The notes under the pieces are model-generated. The model searched no databases. It was not told the origin of the DNA and saw only the letters and a list, made by a program, of their open reading frames with translations. Shown here in pieces: positions 42,485 through 51,722 of a DNA stretch of 64,000 bases. The DNA is from CAZDDB01 sp963843285. GTDB taxonomy: Bacteria; Acidobacteriota; HRBIN11; JAKEFK01. A program made the translations under genes and the position numbers. Numbering within the stretch: position 1 is the first letter of the stretch; every line of letters begins with the position of its first letter. The stretch spans positions 434,001 through 498,000 of the forward strand of contig CAWJJO010000002.1 of assembly GCA_963843285.1 (NCBI GenBank). Reading direction: 5' to 3'.

Positions 42485-43430
42485 CTACGGAGCATCCGCG
42501 TGAAAGGTCATTGACGGGTCTTGCAAGCCCCTGCAGAACCGGGCCAAGGGCTGTGGCGCCGGCAAGCCGTTCGGTAAGTTTGTATGCAATGTTTCCCGCA
42601 TCCAGATTGGGAAAAATAAGGACATTGGCGCGACCGGCAACGGAGCTTGTCGGCGCTTTGGCGGCGGCGACAGAGGGAACGATCGCGGCATCTACTTGCA
42701 ACTCTCCATCGATCTGAAGTTCGGGTTGTTTTGCTTTGACAATCAGCAGCGCTTTCTGGACTTTTTCAACAGACTCGTGCGCCGCGCTTCCTTTGGTTGA
42801 GAACGAAAGCAACGCAACACGCGGTTCGGTCTGCAAAAACAACCGCGCGTTTTTTGCCGTGTCGATCGCAATGTCCGCCAGCTCGTTTGCCGTAGGGTCC
42901 GGAATTACCCCGCAATCCGCATAAAGGAATCCTCCATTGTGTCCGTAGTCCGGACGCGGCAATGACATCAAGAAGAAGCTGGAAACTGTTCCACCGTTGG
43001 ATGCGGCGCCGACAATACGCAGCGCGCTCCGGAGTGTATCCGCCGTCGTGTGCGCTGCGCCCGCCACCATTCCATCACACAGCCTCTGTCTTACCATCAA
43101 AGCGCCGAAATTGAGAGGTTGTTGTGATTGACGGACCGCTTCTTCGTATTGGGTCCCTTTTGATCTTCGAATTTCGTAGTAAATCGCTGTGAGTTCCCTG
43201 GTTCGCGGTGAGACAGCCGGATCCACGATTTCCACACCTTCCATGGTCGCGCCGCTGCTCGCTGCCATGGCATGAATCGCCTCAGTTGACCCAAGCAAGA
43301 TCGGCCTGCAGATTCCTGTGCGGGCGGCCCTGGAGACGGCTTGTACGACCCGGGTATCGTTTCCTTCCGGAAACACAATGGTACGGCGAAGGGATATCGC
43401 CCTTTGCTCTAAGGTCTTCAGGAGATCCAT
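42429..43430 (-). CDS. pta: Phosphate acetyltransferase
   Basis: Pta interconverts acetyl-CoA and acetyl phosphate. The 333 residues are the short (about 330) class: RTIVFPEGNDTRVVQAVSRA, LMVRQRLCDGMVAGAAHTTA, GFLYADCGVIPDPTANELADIA, RVALLSFSTKGSA and VLIFPNLDAGNIAYKLTERL. ATG 43430 fits the family start (MDLLKTLEQRA); the upstream frame lies in intergenic sequence. No acetate kinase gene is in the window. It could link acetyl-CoA from the nearby dehydrogenases to acetate and energy. Confidence 0.95.
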   Translation of the reverse strand: MDLLKTLEQRAISLRRTIVFPEGNDTRVVQAVSRAARTGICRPILLGSTEAIHAMAASSGATMEGVEIVDPAVSPRTRELTAIYYEIRRSKGTQYEEAVRQSQQPLNFGALMVRQRLCDGMVAGAAHTTADTLRSALRIVGAASNGGTVSSFFLMSLPRPDYGHNGGFLYADCGVIPDPTANELADIAIDTAKNARLFLQTEPRVALLSFSTKGSAAHESVEKVQKALLIVKAKQPELQIDGELQVDAAIVPSVAAAKAPTSSVAGRANVLIFPNLDAGNIAYKLTERLAGATALGPVLQGLARPVNDLSRGCSVDDIYYVTCITAIQASSAS

Positions 43431-43552
43431 TTTCGTTTTTTTTCTATTGGGAGAAAAATCGTACCGCAAAGAGAGCTCAAACGCAAAGCAGCGGGGAGCA
43501 GCCATGCCCGATCTCCCTTCTCAGAGTTCGGCGAATCCGCTATCATGGTTCT

Positions 43553-44539
43553 GTGCAGCGAATCAAGAATCTCGTCAAGAAGCTTCCCGTGATCCGGCAA
43601 CTGGACAGAGATCGGGAACGAATTTTTTCGGAAATTGTTAAAATCAGACAAATTCTGGAGATGCAAGAAAGGCGCTATCAGGATTCAGTCGCGGCTGATC
43701 AAAATCGACTCTTTGTACCTCCGGGACACTTTTATTCACCCATTCCCTCGCTGGATGAGGTTCGCAGATATGAATCATGGATTTTCGGAGAGATTCCGAC
43801 TCACTTTGCTGGAATCGACCTGGGGGAAGAGAAGCAACTGGCGTTGTTGAAAACATTTCAAAGCTACTTTCTGCACATTCCTTTCCAGGATCAGAAAGTC
43901 GAAAACCTGAGATACTCGTTCAGCAACTCATCCTACACGTATTCAGATGCAGTATTTCTCTACTGTATGATGCTGCATATGAAACCCAGGAGAATCGTCG
44001 AAGTCGGTTCCGGTTATTCTTCGTGCGTCATTCTGGATACCAATGAACTTCATTTTGACAATAAAATAAGCACAACCTTCATCGAGCCTCATCCGGAGCT
44101 TCTGTTGTCTATGATCAAAGAGCAAGACAAGAACCGGATTCAACTGATCGCATTGCCGCTGCAAGACGTTGAATTGGACGAGTTCTCGAGCTTGGTTGAA
44201 AATGATATTCTGTTCATAGACTCCACGCATGTTTCAAAAGTGGGCAGCGACGTCAATTACCTGTTCTTTGAGATCCTCCCAAGCTTGAATCGCGGTGTTC
44301 TCATCCATTTTCATGACATTTTCTATCCTTTTGAATATCCAAAGGGATGGATCCTGGAAAATAGAGCATGGAACGAGCTGTACATGCTGCGGGCTTTTCT
44401 GCAATACAATCAGCATTTCGAAATTGTCTTTTTCAACACTTTTTTGGAACAAATTTACAGGGAGCGCTTTGAAAAGGAGATGCCCCAATTTCTGATCAAT
44501 CCGGGCGGCAGTATCTGGCTTCGTAAGATTGGCGAATAG
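43553..44539 (+). CDS. Class I SAM-dependent methyltransferase
   Basis: The roughly 328-residue protein has an N-terminal coiled-coil-like helix (DRERIFSEIVKIRQILEM) and a methyltransferase_24-type Rossmann domain: KPRRIVEVGSGYSSCVILD (motif I), FIEPHPELL (motif II), ENDILFIDSTHVSKVGSDVN (motif IV) and GVLIHFHDIFYPFEYP. The acceptor is unknown; relatives occur in sugar and lipid modification. The start is uncertain: I chose GTG 43553 because the frame upstream runs back through the pta 5' end and shows no conserved residues. It is divergent from pta. Confidence 0.82.
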   Translation: MQRIKNLVKKLPVIRQLDRDRERIFSEIVKIRQILEMQERRYQDSVAADQNRLFVPPGHFYSPIPSLDEVRRYESWIFGEIPTHFAGIDLGEEKQLALLKTFQSYFLHIPFQDQKVENLRYSFSNSSYTYSDAVFLYCMMLHMKPRRIVEVGSGYSSCVILDTNELHFDNKISTTFIEPHPELLLSMIKEQDKNRIQLIALPLQDVELDEFSSLVENDILFIDSTHVSKVGSDVNYLFFEILPSLNRGVLIHFHDIFYPFEYPKGWILENRAWNELYMLRAFLQYNQHFEIVFFNTFLEQIYRERFEKEMPQFLINPGGSIWLRKIGE

Positions 44540-44603
44540 CACTTCCGCACGGCCGTCACGATTCGCCTGCATCTTCGCCGTTTCGGTGCCGGGAGATTTG
44601 TAC

Positions 44604-44609
44604 TATAAT
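44604..44609 (+). promoter_or_regulatory. Possible -10 box of the secreted protein gene
   Basis: TATAAT lies 29 bases before the start of the gene at 44638. No good -35 box is visible at the usual distance. This is a weak call. Confidence 0.3.
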
Positions 44610-44637
44610 CAACTTAGAATTAACTGAGGGGTTACGA

Positions 44638-45465
44638 ATGAGAAACAAGGTCTTTTTTTGTGTACTGATTGCGGTTGTTGCTTTTTCGTTTGCATACGGT
44701 CAAGGACGAACTACCGGAAAACTCGTCGTTGGCGCAACTACAATTTCTCAAGGCGATATCAAACTGAGTGAGACGCTCACAAGCCGCGAGGGACAGAAAA
44801 TTGCCGCCGGCGTCTACCGTATTTCCGTTGCATTGACCTCGAGGAACGAAGCCCAGTTTGTTTTTTCTCCGTATGAGCTTGATCAACCGAATCAGGCGAA
44901 CGAAGGATTGACCGGCAACGCGATGAATACGAAACGCGATGCGCCAGTTAAAATTTACGTCGGCGCATCGGTTACGAAAAACTCACTTGTAAGAGGAGTT
45001 GCTTCTAATATCGAAGGCACTTTCAGACTCGAGAATGTGACACCGTCAGAAAGTATGCTTGTATTCGATTCAAAGCAGTTCGGTGTTACCGCCATTCTCG
45101 GTCGGCCTCTGGATAGCAAATCCGTCGATCTGACCCCATCCTTCGTGACTTTCGAACAGCCTTCTTCCTGTGGCAACAATTGCACGGAAGGTTTTGTGAA
45201 AGTAACGATCAAGAACGATGGAAACGCGGAGGCCAAGGGTAAATGGAACGTCGTTCTCGTAGAACCTCGTTTCTTTGTTGGCACGATTTCGAATGTCCCT
45301 GCCGGCGGTGAGGTCAGTGTAACTTCGGCAACAAAACTCAAAGCGGTTTGCTGCAATCCTTTGGTCGCCGTAGCGGAAGTGCATCCGGATTTTTACAATT
45401 CCGATGCAAGCGACTCTAATGACGAAAACAATTCGCGCAAGTTCACGATCAATCTCCAGCCATAG
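44638..45465 (+). CDS. Exported protein with CARDB-like domain
   Basis: The 275-residue protein has a signal peptide (MRNKVFFCVLIAVVAFSFAYG). The C-terminal half (EGFVKVTIKNDGNAEAKGKW ... NVPAGGEVSVTSATKLKAVC ... VAVAEVHPDFYNSDASDSND) resembles the CARDB Ig-like fold. Two close Cys pairs (SCGNNC and VCCNP) may form disulfides. Function and partner are unknown. It stands alone in front of the dehydrogenase operon. Confidence 0.75.
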   Translation: MRNKVFFCVLIAVVAFSFAYGQGRTTGKLVVGATTISQGDIKLSETLTSREGQKIAAGVYRISVALTSRNEAQFVFSPYELDQPNQANEGLTGNAMNTKRDAPVKIYVGASVTKNSLVRGVASNIEGTFRLENVTPSESMLVFDSKQFGVTAILGRPLDSKSVDLTPSFVTFEQPSSCGNNCTEGFVKVTIKNDGNAEAKGKWNVVLVEPRFFVGTISNVPAGGEVSVTSATKLKAVCCNPLVAVAEVHPDFYNSDASDSNDENNSRKFTINLQP

Positions 45466-45506
45466 CGAAAGGCTTCTGGAAGTCTCGACAAACGTCCTCG
45501 CGTTCG

Positions 45507-45535
45507 TTGACATTTCCATCTCTTGTTGTTATAGT
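45507..45535 (+). promoter_or_regulatory. Predicted strong sigma70-type promoter of the dehydrogenase operon
   Basis: TTGACA (45507-45512) and TATAGT (45530-45535) are separated by exactly 17 bases. The leader to the E1-alpha ATG would be about 110 nt. It is the closest match to sigma70 consensus I noticed in the window. Confidence 0.65.
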
Positions 45536-45652
45536 TTTCTACTCTAAATCGTTGCATCTGCAAGGATTTACCATTAAGCCACCGGTAGAGCCATCCGTAT
45601 GTTCGCCTGTGGTTTCACAAGAAAATTCCACGGTGATCGGGAGGACAGCTTC

Positions 45653-46753
45653 ATGGCCCTGGATTTAGTGCAGATTCTTTCGGACCAAGGCGCGGTCAAA
45701 CGCGACCAAGAACCGTCAATTCCCCCGGACGATTTGTTGAAACTGTACCGTCTGATGGTGTTGAGCCGGCAATTGGATGATCGGATGATGAAACTGCAGC
45801 GGCAGGGACGGATTGCGTTTTATTTGCAATCCATGGGGGAAGAGGCGGCTGTTTTGGGAAGCGCTTATGCGTTGGAACCACAGGACTGGATTTTCCCAGC
45901 ATATCGAGAATCGGCAGCGGCTTTTTTGCGCGGTTTTCCATTGAAGGATTTTATTTGTCAATTGATAGGGAATGCGGGTGATCCGATCAAAGGCCGGCAA
46001 ATGCCGATCCATTATTCATTCAAAGAAAGGAATTTTACTTCGGTTTCCAGTCCGGTTGGGACACAGATCCCGCAAGCAGTAGGAGCGGCATGGGCTGCAA
46101 AGATTCGAAAGGATCCGGTGGTCTGTCTGACCTACTTCGGCGAAGGAGCTACCTCTCAGGGTGATTTTCATGTGGGTTTGAACTTTGCCGGGGTCTTTAA
46201 AGCGCCTGTCGTCTTTGTGTGCCGTAACAACGGATATGCGATCTCAGTTCCGGTCGAACGTCAGACGGCATCGGAGAGTATCGCCATCAAAGCAAAGGCA
46301 TACGGATTTCCGGGTGTCCGAGTGGATGGAAACGATTTGCTTGCAGTGTACAAAGCAAGCCGCGAAGCAGTAGACCGCGCCCGATCCGGCGAAGGTCCAA
46401 CACTGATAGAAGCGGTCACGTACAGACAGGGCGCGCATTCTTCCAGTGACGATCCACGCGCGTATCGCCGGGATGAAGAGGTGCAAACTCATACACTTCA
46501 GGATCCGATTCAGCGTTTCCGTCGATATCTGGAAGAAAAAAAAATCTGGGATTCTCAAAAAGAAGAAATGGTTCAGGAACAGGTGAAAGAAGAAATTCTG
46601 AGCGCGATTGCCGAAGCGGAAAAATACGGTCCGCCGCCGATCGAAAGTATGTTTGAAGATGTGTACGCGGAAATGCCCGCGTCCCTGGTCGAACAGCGGG
46701 ATTACCTTGTTGAGTACCTCAATCGTCATCCGGAAACGCGGGAGGTAAAGTAA
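45653..46753 (+). CDS. bkdA1: 2-oxoacid dehydrogenase E1-alpha, branched-chain type (first copy)
   Basis: E1-alpha with E1-beta decarboxylates 2-oxoacids on thiamine diphosphate in the cytosolic BCKDH complex. The 366 residues show RQGRIAFYLQSMGEEAAVLG, GTQIPQAVGAAWAAKIRKD, the cofactor motif YFGEGATSQGDFHVGLNFA ... CRNNGYAIS and the phosphorylation-loop region YRQGAHSSSDDPRAYR. GEG plus CRNNGYAIS is the pattern of branched-chain rather than pyruvate enzymes. ATG 45653 has GGGAGG 8 bases upstream; an upstream in-frame ATG at 45599 lacks this. It is followed at once by E1-beta. Confidence 0.93.
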   Translation: MALDLVQILSDQGAVKRDQEPSIPPDDLLKLYRLMVLSRQLDDRMMKLQRQGRIAFYLQSMGEEAAVLGSAYALEPQDWIFPAYRESAAAFLRGFPLKDFICQLIGNAGDPIKGRQMPIHYSFKERNFTSVSSPVGTQIPQAVGAAWAAKIRKDPVVCLTYFGEGATSQGDFHVGLNFAGVFKAPVVFVCRNNGYAISVPVERQTASESIAIKAKAYGFPGVRVDGNDLLAVYKASREAVDRARSGEGPTLIEAVTYRQGAHSSSDDPRAYRRDEEVQTHTLQDPIQRFRRYLEEKKIWDSQKEEMVQEQVKEEILSAIAEAEKYGPPPIESMFEDVYAEMPASLVEQRDYLVEYLNRHPETREVK

Positions 46754-47730
46754 TGGCCGTCGTCAATATGATTCAGGCATTGAATGATGCTTTGAAGCTC
46801 GAAATGCGTCGTGATTCACGCGTTGTCTTGCTGGGTGAGGATGTTGGAAAGTTGGGTGGCGTGTTTCGTGTGAGTGTAGATTTGCTGAAAGAATTTGGGC
46901 CGGATCGGGTGATTGATACACCGCTTGCGGAATCCGGAATTATCGGAACTGCGATCGGCATGGCGCTTTATGGATTACGGCCGATTCCGGAAATCCAGTT
47001 CTCTGACTTTATTTTTCCTGCTTACGATCAAATTGTGAACGAGCTGGCAAAGTATCGGTATCGCTCGGGCGGCCAGTATTTTTGTCCACTGGTCATTCGG
47101 ACGCCGGTTGGAGGCGGAATTCGGGGAGGCCATTATCACAGCCAGAGTCCGGAAGTCTTGTTCATTCACAACGCGGGTTTAAAAGTTGTGATTCCGTCCA
47201 ATCCGTACGACGCAAAGGGAATGTTAATCTCCGCGATTCGCGATGAAGACCCCGTTTTGTTCATGGAACCAAAGCGGATTTATCGGGCTGCAAAAGGGGA
47301 AGTTCCCGATGGCGAGTATACGGTTCCACTGGGAAAGGCGGCGATTGTCCGGGAAGGAGCAGATGTAACGCTTCTCTCTTACGGCGCGATGCTTCACACG
47401 ACCAGCGAGGCGGCGGAATTGATTGCAAAAGAAGACGGTACGAATTGTGAGGTGGTCGATTTGCGCAGTCTGGTTCCTCTGGATGCGGAGACGATCCTGG
47501 AATCTGTGAAGAAAACAGGCCGGGTAGTTGTGATCCACGAAGCGCCTCGAAATTGCGGCTTCGGCGCGGAGTTGATTGCGATGATTACGGAGAAAGTGTT
47601 TCTTCATCTTCAGGCGCCTCCGGTACGCGTCACCGGGTTTGATACGCCGTTTCCGTTTACACTGGAAAATGAATATTTGCCCGACGCCGGCCGCATCCGC
47701 GAAGCGGTCCGGCAAACCATGAGCTATTAA
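46753..47730 (+). CDS. bkdA2: 2-oxoacid dehydrogenase E1-beta (first copy)
   Basis: E1-beta completes the E1 heterotetramer. The 325 residues show LGEDVGKLGGVFRVSVDLL, DTPLAESGIIGTAIGMALYG, EIQFSDFIFPAYDQIVNELA, RTPVGGGIRGGHYHSQSPE and VIHEAPRNCGFGAELIAMI. It begins one base from the E1-alpha stop. A palindromic repeat follows before the E2 gene. It may also serve the second E1-alpha (49067), which has no beta of its own nearby. Confidence 0.94.
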   Translation: MAVVNMIQALNDALKLEMRRDSRVVLLGEDVGKLGGVFRVSVDLLKEFGPDRVIDTPLAESGIIGTAIGMALYGLRPIPEIQFSDFIFPAYDQIVNELAKYRYRSGGQYFCPLVIRTPVGGGIRGGHYHSQSPEVLFIHNAGLKVVIPSNPYDAKGMLISAIRDEDPVLFMEPKRIYRAAKGEVPDGEYTVPLGKAAIVREGADVTLLSYGAMLHTTSEAAELIAKEDGTNCEVVDLRSLVPLDAETILESVKKTGRVVVIHEAPRNCGFGAELIAMITEKVFLHLQAPPVRVTGFDTPFPFTLENEYLPDAGRIREAVRQTMSY

Positions 47731-47731
47731 T

Positions 47732-47813
47732 ATTCACCACGGAGCGCACGGAGAACACGGAGGAAGAGGAAAAATTTTAGCTCTGTGAACTCCGTGTTCT
47801 CCGTGGTGCAATC
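47732..47813. repeat. CACGGAGCGCACGGAG-type palindromic repeat
   Basis: ATTCACCACGGAGCGCACGG and its inverse (CTCCGTGTTCTCCGTGGTG) form a long stem between E1-beta and E2 of the same operon. Because it lies inside the operon, it could lower expression of genes downstream or protect mRNA 3' ends. Confidence 0.78.
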
Positions 47814-47825
47814 CAAGGAGTCAGT

Positions 47826-49055
47826 ATGGCGTTTGAGTTTCGATTGCCGGATATCGGCGAAGGCACAGTCGAAGGTGAAATCGTAAAGTGGCACGTCCGG
47901 CCCGGCCAGCAAGTCAAAGAAGATGATCCGCTTGTAGAAGTGATGACGGATAAAGCAACGGTGATGATTCCATCTCCGCGGAATGGTCGCATCCTGGAGA
48001 CACGTGGCGAAGAAGGCGGAATCGTCAAGGTGGGCGCGGTCATCCTGACTCTGGATACCGGAGATGGATCAACGCCTCCTGCTACTCCTGCTGCAGAGAA
48101 AAAAACTGCGCAACCGGAGGCAAAGACCGCAGAGCCTGCCCCCGCCGAGCGTTCAGCAGGACGTGCTCTCGCTACCCCTGCGATTCGCAAGATGGCCCAG
48201 GACATGGGCATCGATATCAATACGGTTACCGGAAGCGGTCCGGATAGACGCGTAACCAGGGAAGATCTGGAACGATACGCAGATCAGAAGAAAGCACCTG
48301 CTGTCGCAAAGCGAGAATCTCCCACTCCGGCTCCAACCCGCGCGACAACGAAGGAGGAGATAGAGGAAATACCTTTCCGCGGGCTTCGCAAGAAAGTTGC
48401 AGAGAAAATGGTCCTATCCAAACAGCAAGCGGCCCATTACACCTTCGTCGATGAAATTGACATGACGGACATGGTCCGTTTGCGCCACGCCGCAAAAGAC
48501 ATTGCGTCCGGGAAAGGTGTTAAGCTGACATACTTACCTTTCATCATCAAAGCGCTTGTTGAAGGACTCAAGAAATATCCCTTGCTAAACTCTTCACTGG
48601 ATGAAGAAAAAGGGAAAATTCTAGTCAAACATTACTATCATATGGGAATCGGCGTGGCTACTCCCGAAGGACTCACGGTCGTTGTGGTCAAACATGCCGA
48701 TCAAAAATCAGTTCTGGAACTGGCGCGGGAAATTGACCGTTTGGGGGAAGCTGCGCGTCAAAATAGAGTCGCTCTGGAAGATTTGAAAGGAAGCACCTTT
48801 ACCATCACCAGTCTTGGGCAGCTGGGGGGAATGTTTGCGACACCCGTCATCAATTATCCGGAAGTTGCCATCGTTGGGATTCACAAGATCGAGCAACGTC
48901 CCGTTGTCGTGCATTCGCAGATCGTTGTGAGAGACCGCATGTATCTGAGTCTCTCGTTTGATCATCGTGTTGTGGATGGCGCTGTCGGCGCAGAGTTCTG
49001 CGCGTACGTGAAACGATTCCTGGAAAATCCGGCGTTGCTCTTCCTTCAGCTCTGA
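47826..49055 (+). CDS. bkdB: Dihydrolipoamide acyltransferase E2 (first copy)
   Basis: E2 is the complex core and transfers the acyl group from lipoamide to CoA. The 409 residues have an N-terminal lipoyl domain (1-78, modified Lys in VEVMTDKATVMIPSP), an Ala/Pro/Glu linker, the peripheral-subunit-binding domain (near 115-150, ATPAIRKMAQDMGIDINTVT) and a catalytic domain with SFDHRVVDGA (His and Asp of HxxxDG). It is preceded by a repeat and followed 11 bases later by the second E1-alpha. Confidence 0.95.
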   Translation: MAFEFRLPDIGEGTVEGEIVKWHVRPGQQVKEDDPLVEVMTDKATVMIPSPRNGRILETRGEEGGIVKVGAVILTLDTGDGSTPPATPAAEKKTAQPEAKTAEPAPAERSAGRALATPAIRKMAQDMGIDINTVTGSGPDRRVTREDLERYADQKKAPAVAKRESPTPAPTRATTKEEIEEIPFRGLRKKVAEKMVLSKQQAAHYTFVDEIDMTDMVRLRHAAKDIASGKGVKLTYLPFIIKALVEGLKKYPLLNSSLDEEKGKILVKHYYHMGIGVATPEGLTVVVVKHADQKSVLELAREIDRLGEAARQNRVALEDLKGSTFTITSLGQLGGMFATPVINYPEVAIVGIHKIEQRPVVVHSQIVVRDRMYLSLSFDHRVVDGAVGAEFCAYVKRFLENPALLFLQL

Positions 49056-49066
49056 GAGTCCGTTGC

Positions 49067-50119
49067 ATGTTTCAAATCCTGGATAAACCCGCTGCTTCGA
49101 AAGTATTAGAGAAGCCGGATCTACTTCATCTGTATCGCGAGATGTTGCGTCTGCGTCTTCTGGATCAGCGCATGCTGACCTTGCAGAGACAGGGACGTGT
49201 GTCTTTTTACGGAACGGCGACTGGGGAAGAGGCGGCGGTTCTGGGAAGCGCATTTGCGTTGAACCCGGACGACTGGATCTTTCCCGCTTTGCGTCAGGGT
49301 GGCGCTGCGTTGCTTCGCGGCTATCCGCTGGTTGAATACATATCGCAATGTATTGGCAATCAGCGTGACGGCACAAAAGGCCGGCAGATGCCGAGTCACT
49401 ACTGTTACCGTCCAGCCAATTTCGTGAGCTGGTCCAGCTGTATCGCCACACAGATTCCACATGCGGTAGGCGCAGCATGGGCGATGAAAATTCGTGGCGA
49501 TAGGAATATTGCGATCGGTTACATGGGGGACGGCGCTACATCGGAAGGAGACTTTCACGTAGCCATGAATTTTGCAGGAGTCTTCCAGGTTCCTGTGGTG
49601 CTTTTCTGCCAGAATAACCAGTGGTCGATCTCGGTCAATATCAAACAGCAAACCGCTTCTGAAACGATCGCGATTAAAGCGATTGCCTACGGTTTTGAGG
49701 GAATTGTAGTAGATGGAAATGATATCCTTGCGGTTTACAGCGCAACTCGTGATGCGGTGGAAAAAGCGCGAGCCGGCGGTGGTCCTACCCTGATTGAAGC
49801 GATCACATACAGAATGGGTGCGCATTCCTCTTCGGATGATCCGCGATTGTATCGGGACGATGCGGAAGTCGAAGAATGGCGGCGGAAAGATCCCGTGCAG
49901 CGGTTTCAGAACTATTTGAACCGGCAGGGATTGTGGAGCGATCCAGAGCAGCACGATTTGGAGGATCAGCTCAATCAGGAAATCCTCGATGCAGTCGCCG
50001 AGGCAGAAACGTACGGGCCTCCCGATGTGAAAACGCTTTTCGAAGATGTTTACTCCGAAATGCTTCCGCACCTGCAGGAGCAGTTAAAGATCAAAAATCA
50101 AAGATCAAAAATCAAATAA
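49067..50119 (+). CDS. 2-oxoacid dehydrogenase E1-alpha (second copy)
   Basis: The 350 residues are a paralogue of the first E1-alpha: RQGRVSFYGTATGEEAAVLG, TQIPHAVGAAWAMKIRGD, cofactor motif MGDGATSEGDFHVAMNFAG with CQNNQWSIS, and YRMGAHSSSDDPRLYRDD. The GDG/QNNQWSIS type differs from the GEG/RNNGYAIS of copy one, so substrate preference may differ. It lies between E2 and E3 without its own beta. The last residues (LKIKNQRSKIK) are encoded by an AT-rich repeat, so the original C-terminus was probably replaced. Confidence 0.92.
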   Translation: MFQILDKPAASKVLEKPDLLHLYREMLRLRLLDQRMLTLQRQGRVSFYGTATGEEAAVLGSAFALNPDDWIFPALRQGGAALLRGYPLVEYISQCIGNQRDGTKGRQMPSHYCYRPANFVSWSSCIATQIPHAVGAAWAMKIRGDRNIAIGYMGDGATSEGDFHVAMNFAGVFQVPVVLFCQNNQWSISVNIKQQTASETIAIKAIAYGFEGIVVDGNDILAVYSATRDAVEKARAGGGPTLIEAITYRMGAHSSSDDPRLYRDDAEVEEWRRKDPVQRFQNYLNRQGLWSDPEQHDLEDQLNQEILDAVAEAETYGPPDVKTLFEDVYSEMLPHLQEQLKIKNQRSKIK

Positions 50120-50207
50120 ACATAAAGTTTCAAATTGTGGAGTCCCGTGCGCTCCAAAATCTGGAAGTGTTTGTTTATTTGATATTTGATTCTTAATATT
50201 TGATATT
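50088..50207. repeat. AT-rich AAATCAAATAAAC palindromic repeat
   Basis: Direct units (AAGATCAAAAATC repeated) lead into arms CAAATAAACATAAAGTTTC and the inverse GTGTTTGTTTATTTG, with a GTGGAG/CTCC core. It encodes the last codons of the second E1-alpha and supplies the sequence right up to the lpd ribosome site. Confidence 0.7.
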
Positions 50208-50217
50208 GCGAGGAACT

Positions 50218-51621
50218 ATGGCTGATAAGCAGTGTGACGCGTTGGTAATCGGGGCCGGGCCAGGTGGATATGTATGCGCCATCAGGCTGGGACAATTGAA
50301 GCAAAAAACAATTCTTGTAGAGCGCGTGTGGATTGGAGGTACCTGTCTTCACGTGGGGTGTATTCCTTCTAAAGCGCTCATTACTGCGGCAAAGTTCTAT
50401 GAAAAAGCGAAGCATGCTTCGGATTTTGGCGTAAACATTACGTCCGCGGGTATCGACTTCAAGAAGATGGTGGAGTGGGAAAAGGGGATCATCGAAAAGT
50501 TTACAGGCGGCATCCATCAATTGCTCAAAGCCAACAAGGTTGAAACCGTCATGGGAACTGCCCATTTTCTTTCTCCAAATGAAGTAGAAGTGCGAAATGA
50601 TAACCGATCAGTTATCATTCAGTCAAAAAATATCGTGATTGCAACCGGATCGGTGCCCGCAGGGATTCCGCCGTTCCCCTTTGACGGCGAACGAATCATC
50701 AGCTCGACGGAAGCTCTGGTCCTTCCGGAAATTCCGAAACGATTGTTTGTGATCGGCGGCGGCTACATCGGTTTAGAGATGGGAATCATGTACGCTCATC
50801 TTGGCTCGAAAGTGACGGTTGTTGAAATGATGGACCAGCTGCTCCCGGGCTTTGATGCGGAGCTGGTTCGCACTCTGACCCGCAGCTTACGGCAAAAGGG
50901 AATCGACTACTTTGTAAACGCGAAAGCCAAGAGCTATGAGGGGACAGTGGGAAACATGAAAGTTACTGTAGAAGTCGAAGGGGCAGATCGTATTTTTGAG
51001 GCGGATCGCGTTCTGGTCACAGTAGGGCGGAAGCCGAATACTGCGGGTCTGGAAATCGAAAAGTCCGGTGTGCAGCCGGACACGAAAGGATTTATCCCGG
51101 TCAACAACAAATGCCAGACTTCCGTCCCCGGTATATACGCGATCGGTGACGTGATCGGCAACCCGATGCTGGCTCACAAGGCATCCAAAGAGGGAGAAGT
51201 GGTCGCCGAGATCATCGCGGGACACAATCGCGCAGTCGACTATCTGGCGATGCCGGCCGTCATCTTTACCGAACCGGAAATCGCTACGGTCGGACTCTCA
51301 GAATCTGAAGCGAAGGAAAAAGGCTACAATGCGGCTTCCGGTAAGTTTCCTTTTGCGGCATCTGCGCGCGCATTGACTCAAAGCGCAACCGATGGATACG
51401 TCAAAGTAATTTTTGACAAAGACAGCAAACAAGTTCTCGGCTTTCATATCATCGGACCGGAAGCATCCGATTTGATCGGCGAAGCCGCGCTCGCGATCGA
51501 AATGGGTTCCACTGTTGAAGATATCAGTCTCACGGTGCATCCTCATCCGACGCTCACCGAAACGATTATGGAGGCTTCCAAAGCCGCGTTGGGAGAAGCG
51601 ATCCACATCGTCAACCGGTAG
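50218..51621 (+). CDS. lpdA: Dihydrolipoamide dehydrogenase (E3)
   Basis: E3 reoxidises dihydrolipoamide with FAD and NAD and serves all oxoacid dehydrogenase complexes. The 467 residues show ALVIGAGPGGYVCAIRLGQL, redox pair in GGTCLHVGCIPSKALI, NAD site FVIGGGYIGLEMGIMYAHLG, YAIGDVIGNPMLAHKASKEG and the active-site HPHPTLTETIMEA. ATG 50218 follows GAGGAA; the in-frame ATG at 50200 lies in the repeat. It is the only E3 in the window. Confidence 0.97.
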   Translation: MADKQCDALVIGAGPGGYVCAIRLGQLKQKTILVERVWIGGTCLHVGCIPSKALITAAKFYEKAKHASDFGVNITSAGIDFKKMVEWEKGIIEKFTGGIHQLLKANKVETVMGTAHFLSPNEVEVRNDNRSVIIQSKNIVIATGSVPAGIPPFPFDGERIISSTEALVLPEIPKRLFVIGGGYIGLEMGIMYAHLGSKVTVVEMMDQLLPGFDAELVRTLTRSLRQKGIDYFVNAKAKSYEGTVGNMKVTVEVEGADRIFEADRVLVTVGRKPNTAGLEIEKSGVQPDTKGFIPVNNKCQTSVPGIYAIGDVIGNPMLAHKASKEGEVVAEIIAGHNRAVDYLAMPAVIFTEPEIATVGLSESEAKEKGYNAASGKFPFAASARALTQSATDGYVKVIFDKDSKQVLGFHIIGPEASDLIGEAALAIEMGSTVEDISLTVHPHPTLTETIMEASKAALGEAIHIVNR

Positions 51622-51634
51622 GAGGAGGATCCAG

Positions 51635-51711
51635 TTTGGAGAAGGCGGGCGTCCCTGCCCGCCCGCTCGTTGTAATGGAATTTGGCGGGCACCGAGACTC
51701 GCTACTCCAAA
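51635..51711. repeat. GC-rich palindromic repeat at the E1-alpha (third copy) start
   Basis: TTTGGAG ... CTCCAAA enclose GGCGGGCGTCCCTGCCCGCC and a related arm. It is of the same family as 5638-5710 and 62810-62885. It lies between the lpdA ribosome-like GGAGGAGG (51621-51628) and the E1-alpha ATG at 51723, and would put a strong hairpin in the leader. Confidence 0.65.
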
Positions 51712-51722
51712 ATCCGGAGGTT

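Noticed and set aside
43208..43552. Upstream extension of the methyltransferase frame
   Set aside because: It overlaps pta on the opposite strand and shows no conserved residues.
45466..45652. Riboswitch in the leader of the dehydrogenase operon
   Set aside because: The leader after the promoter is about 110 nt and I could not recognise a TPP (thi-box), lipoate or other known riboswitch core.
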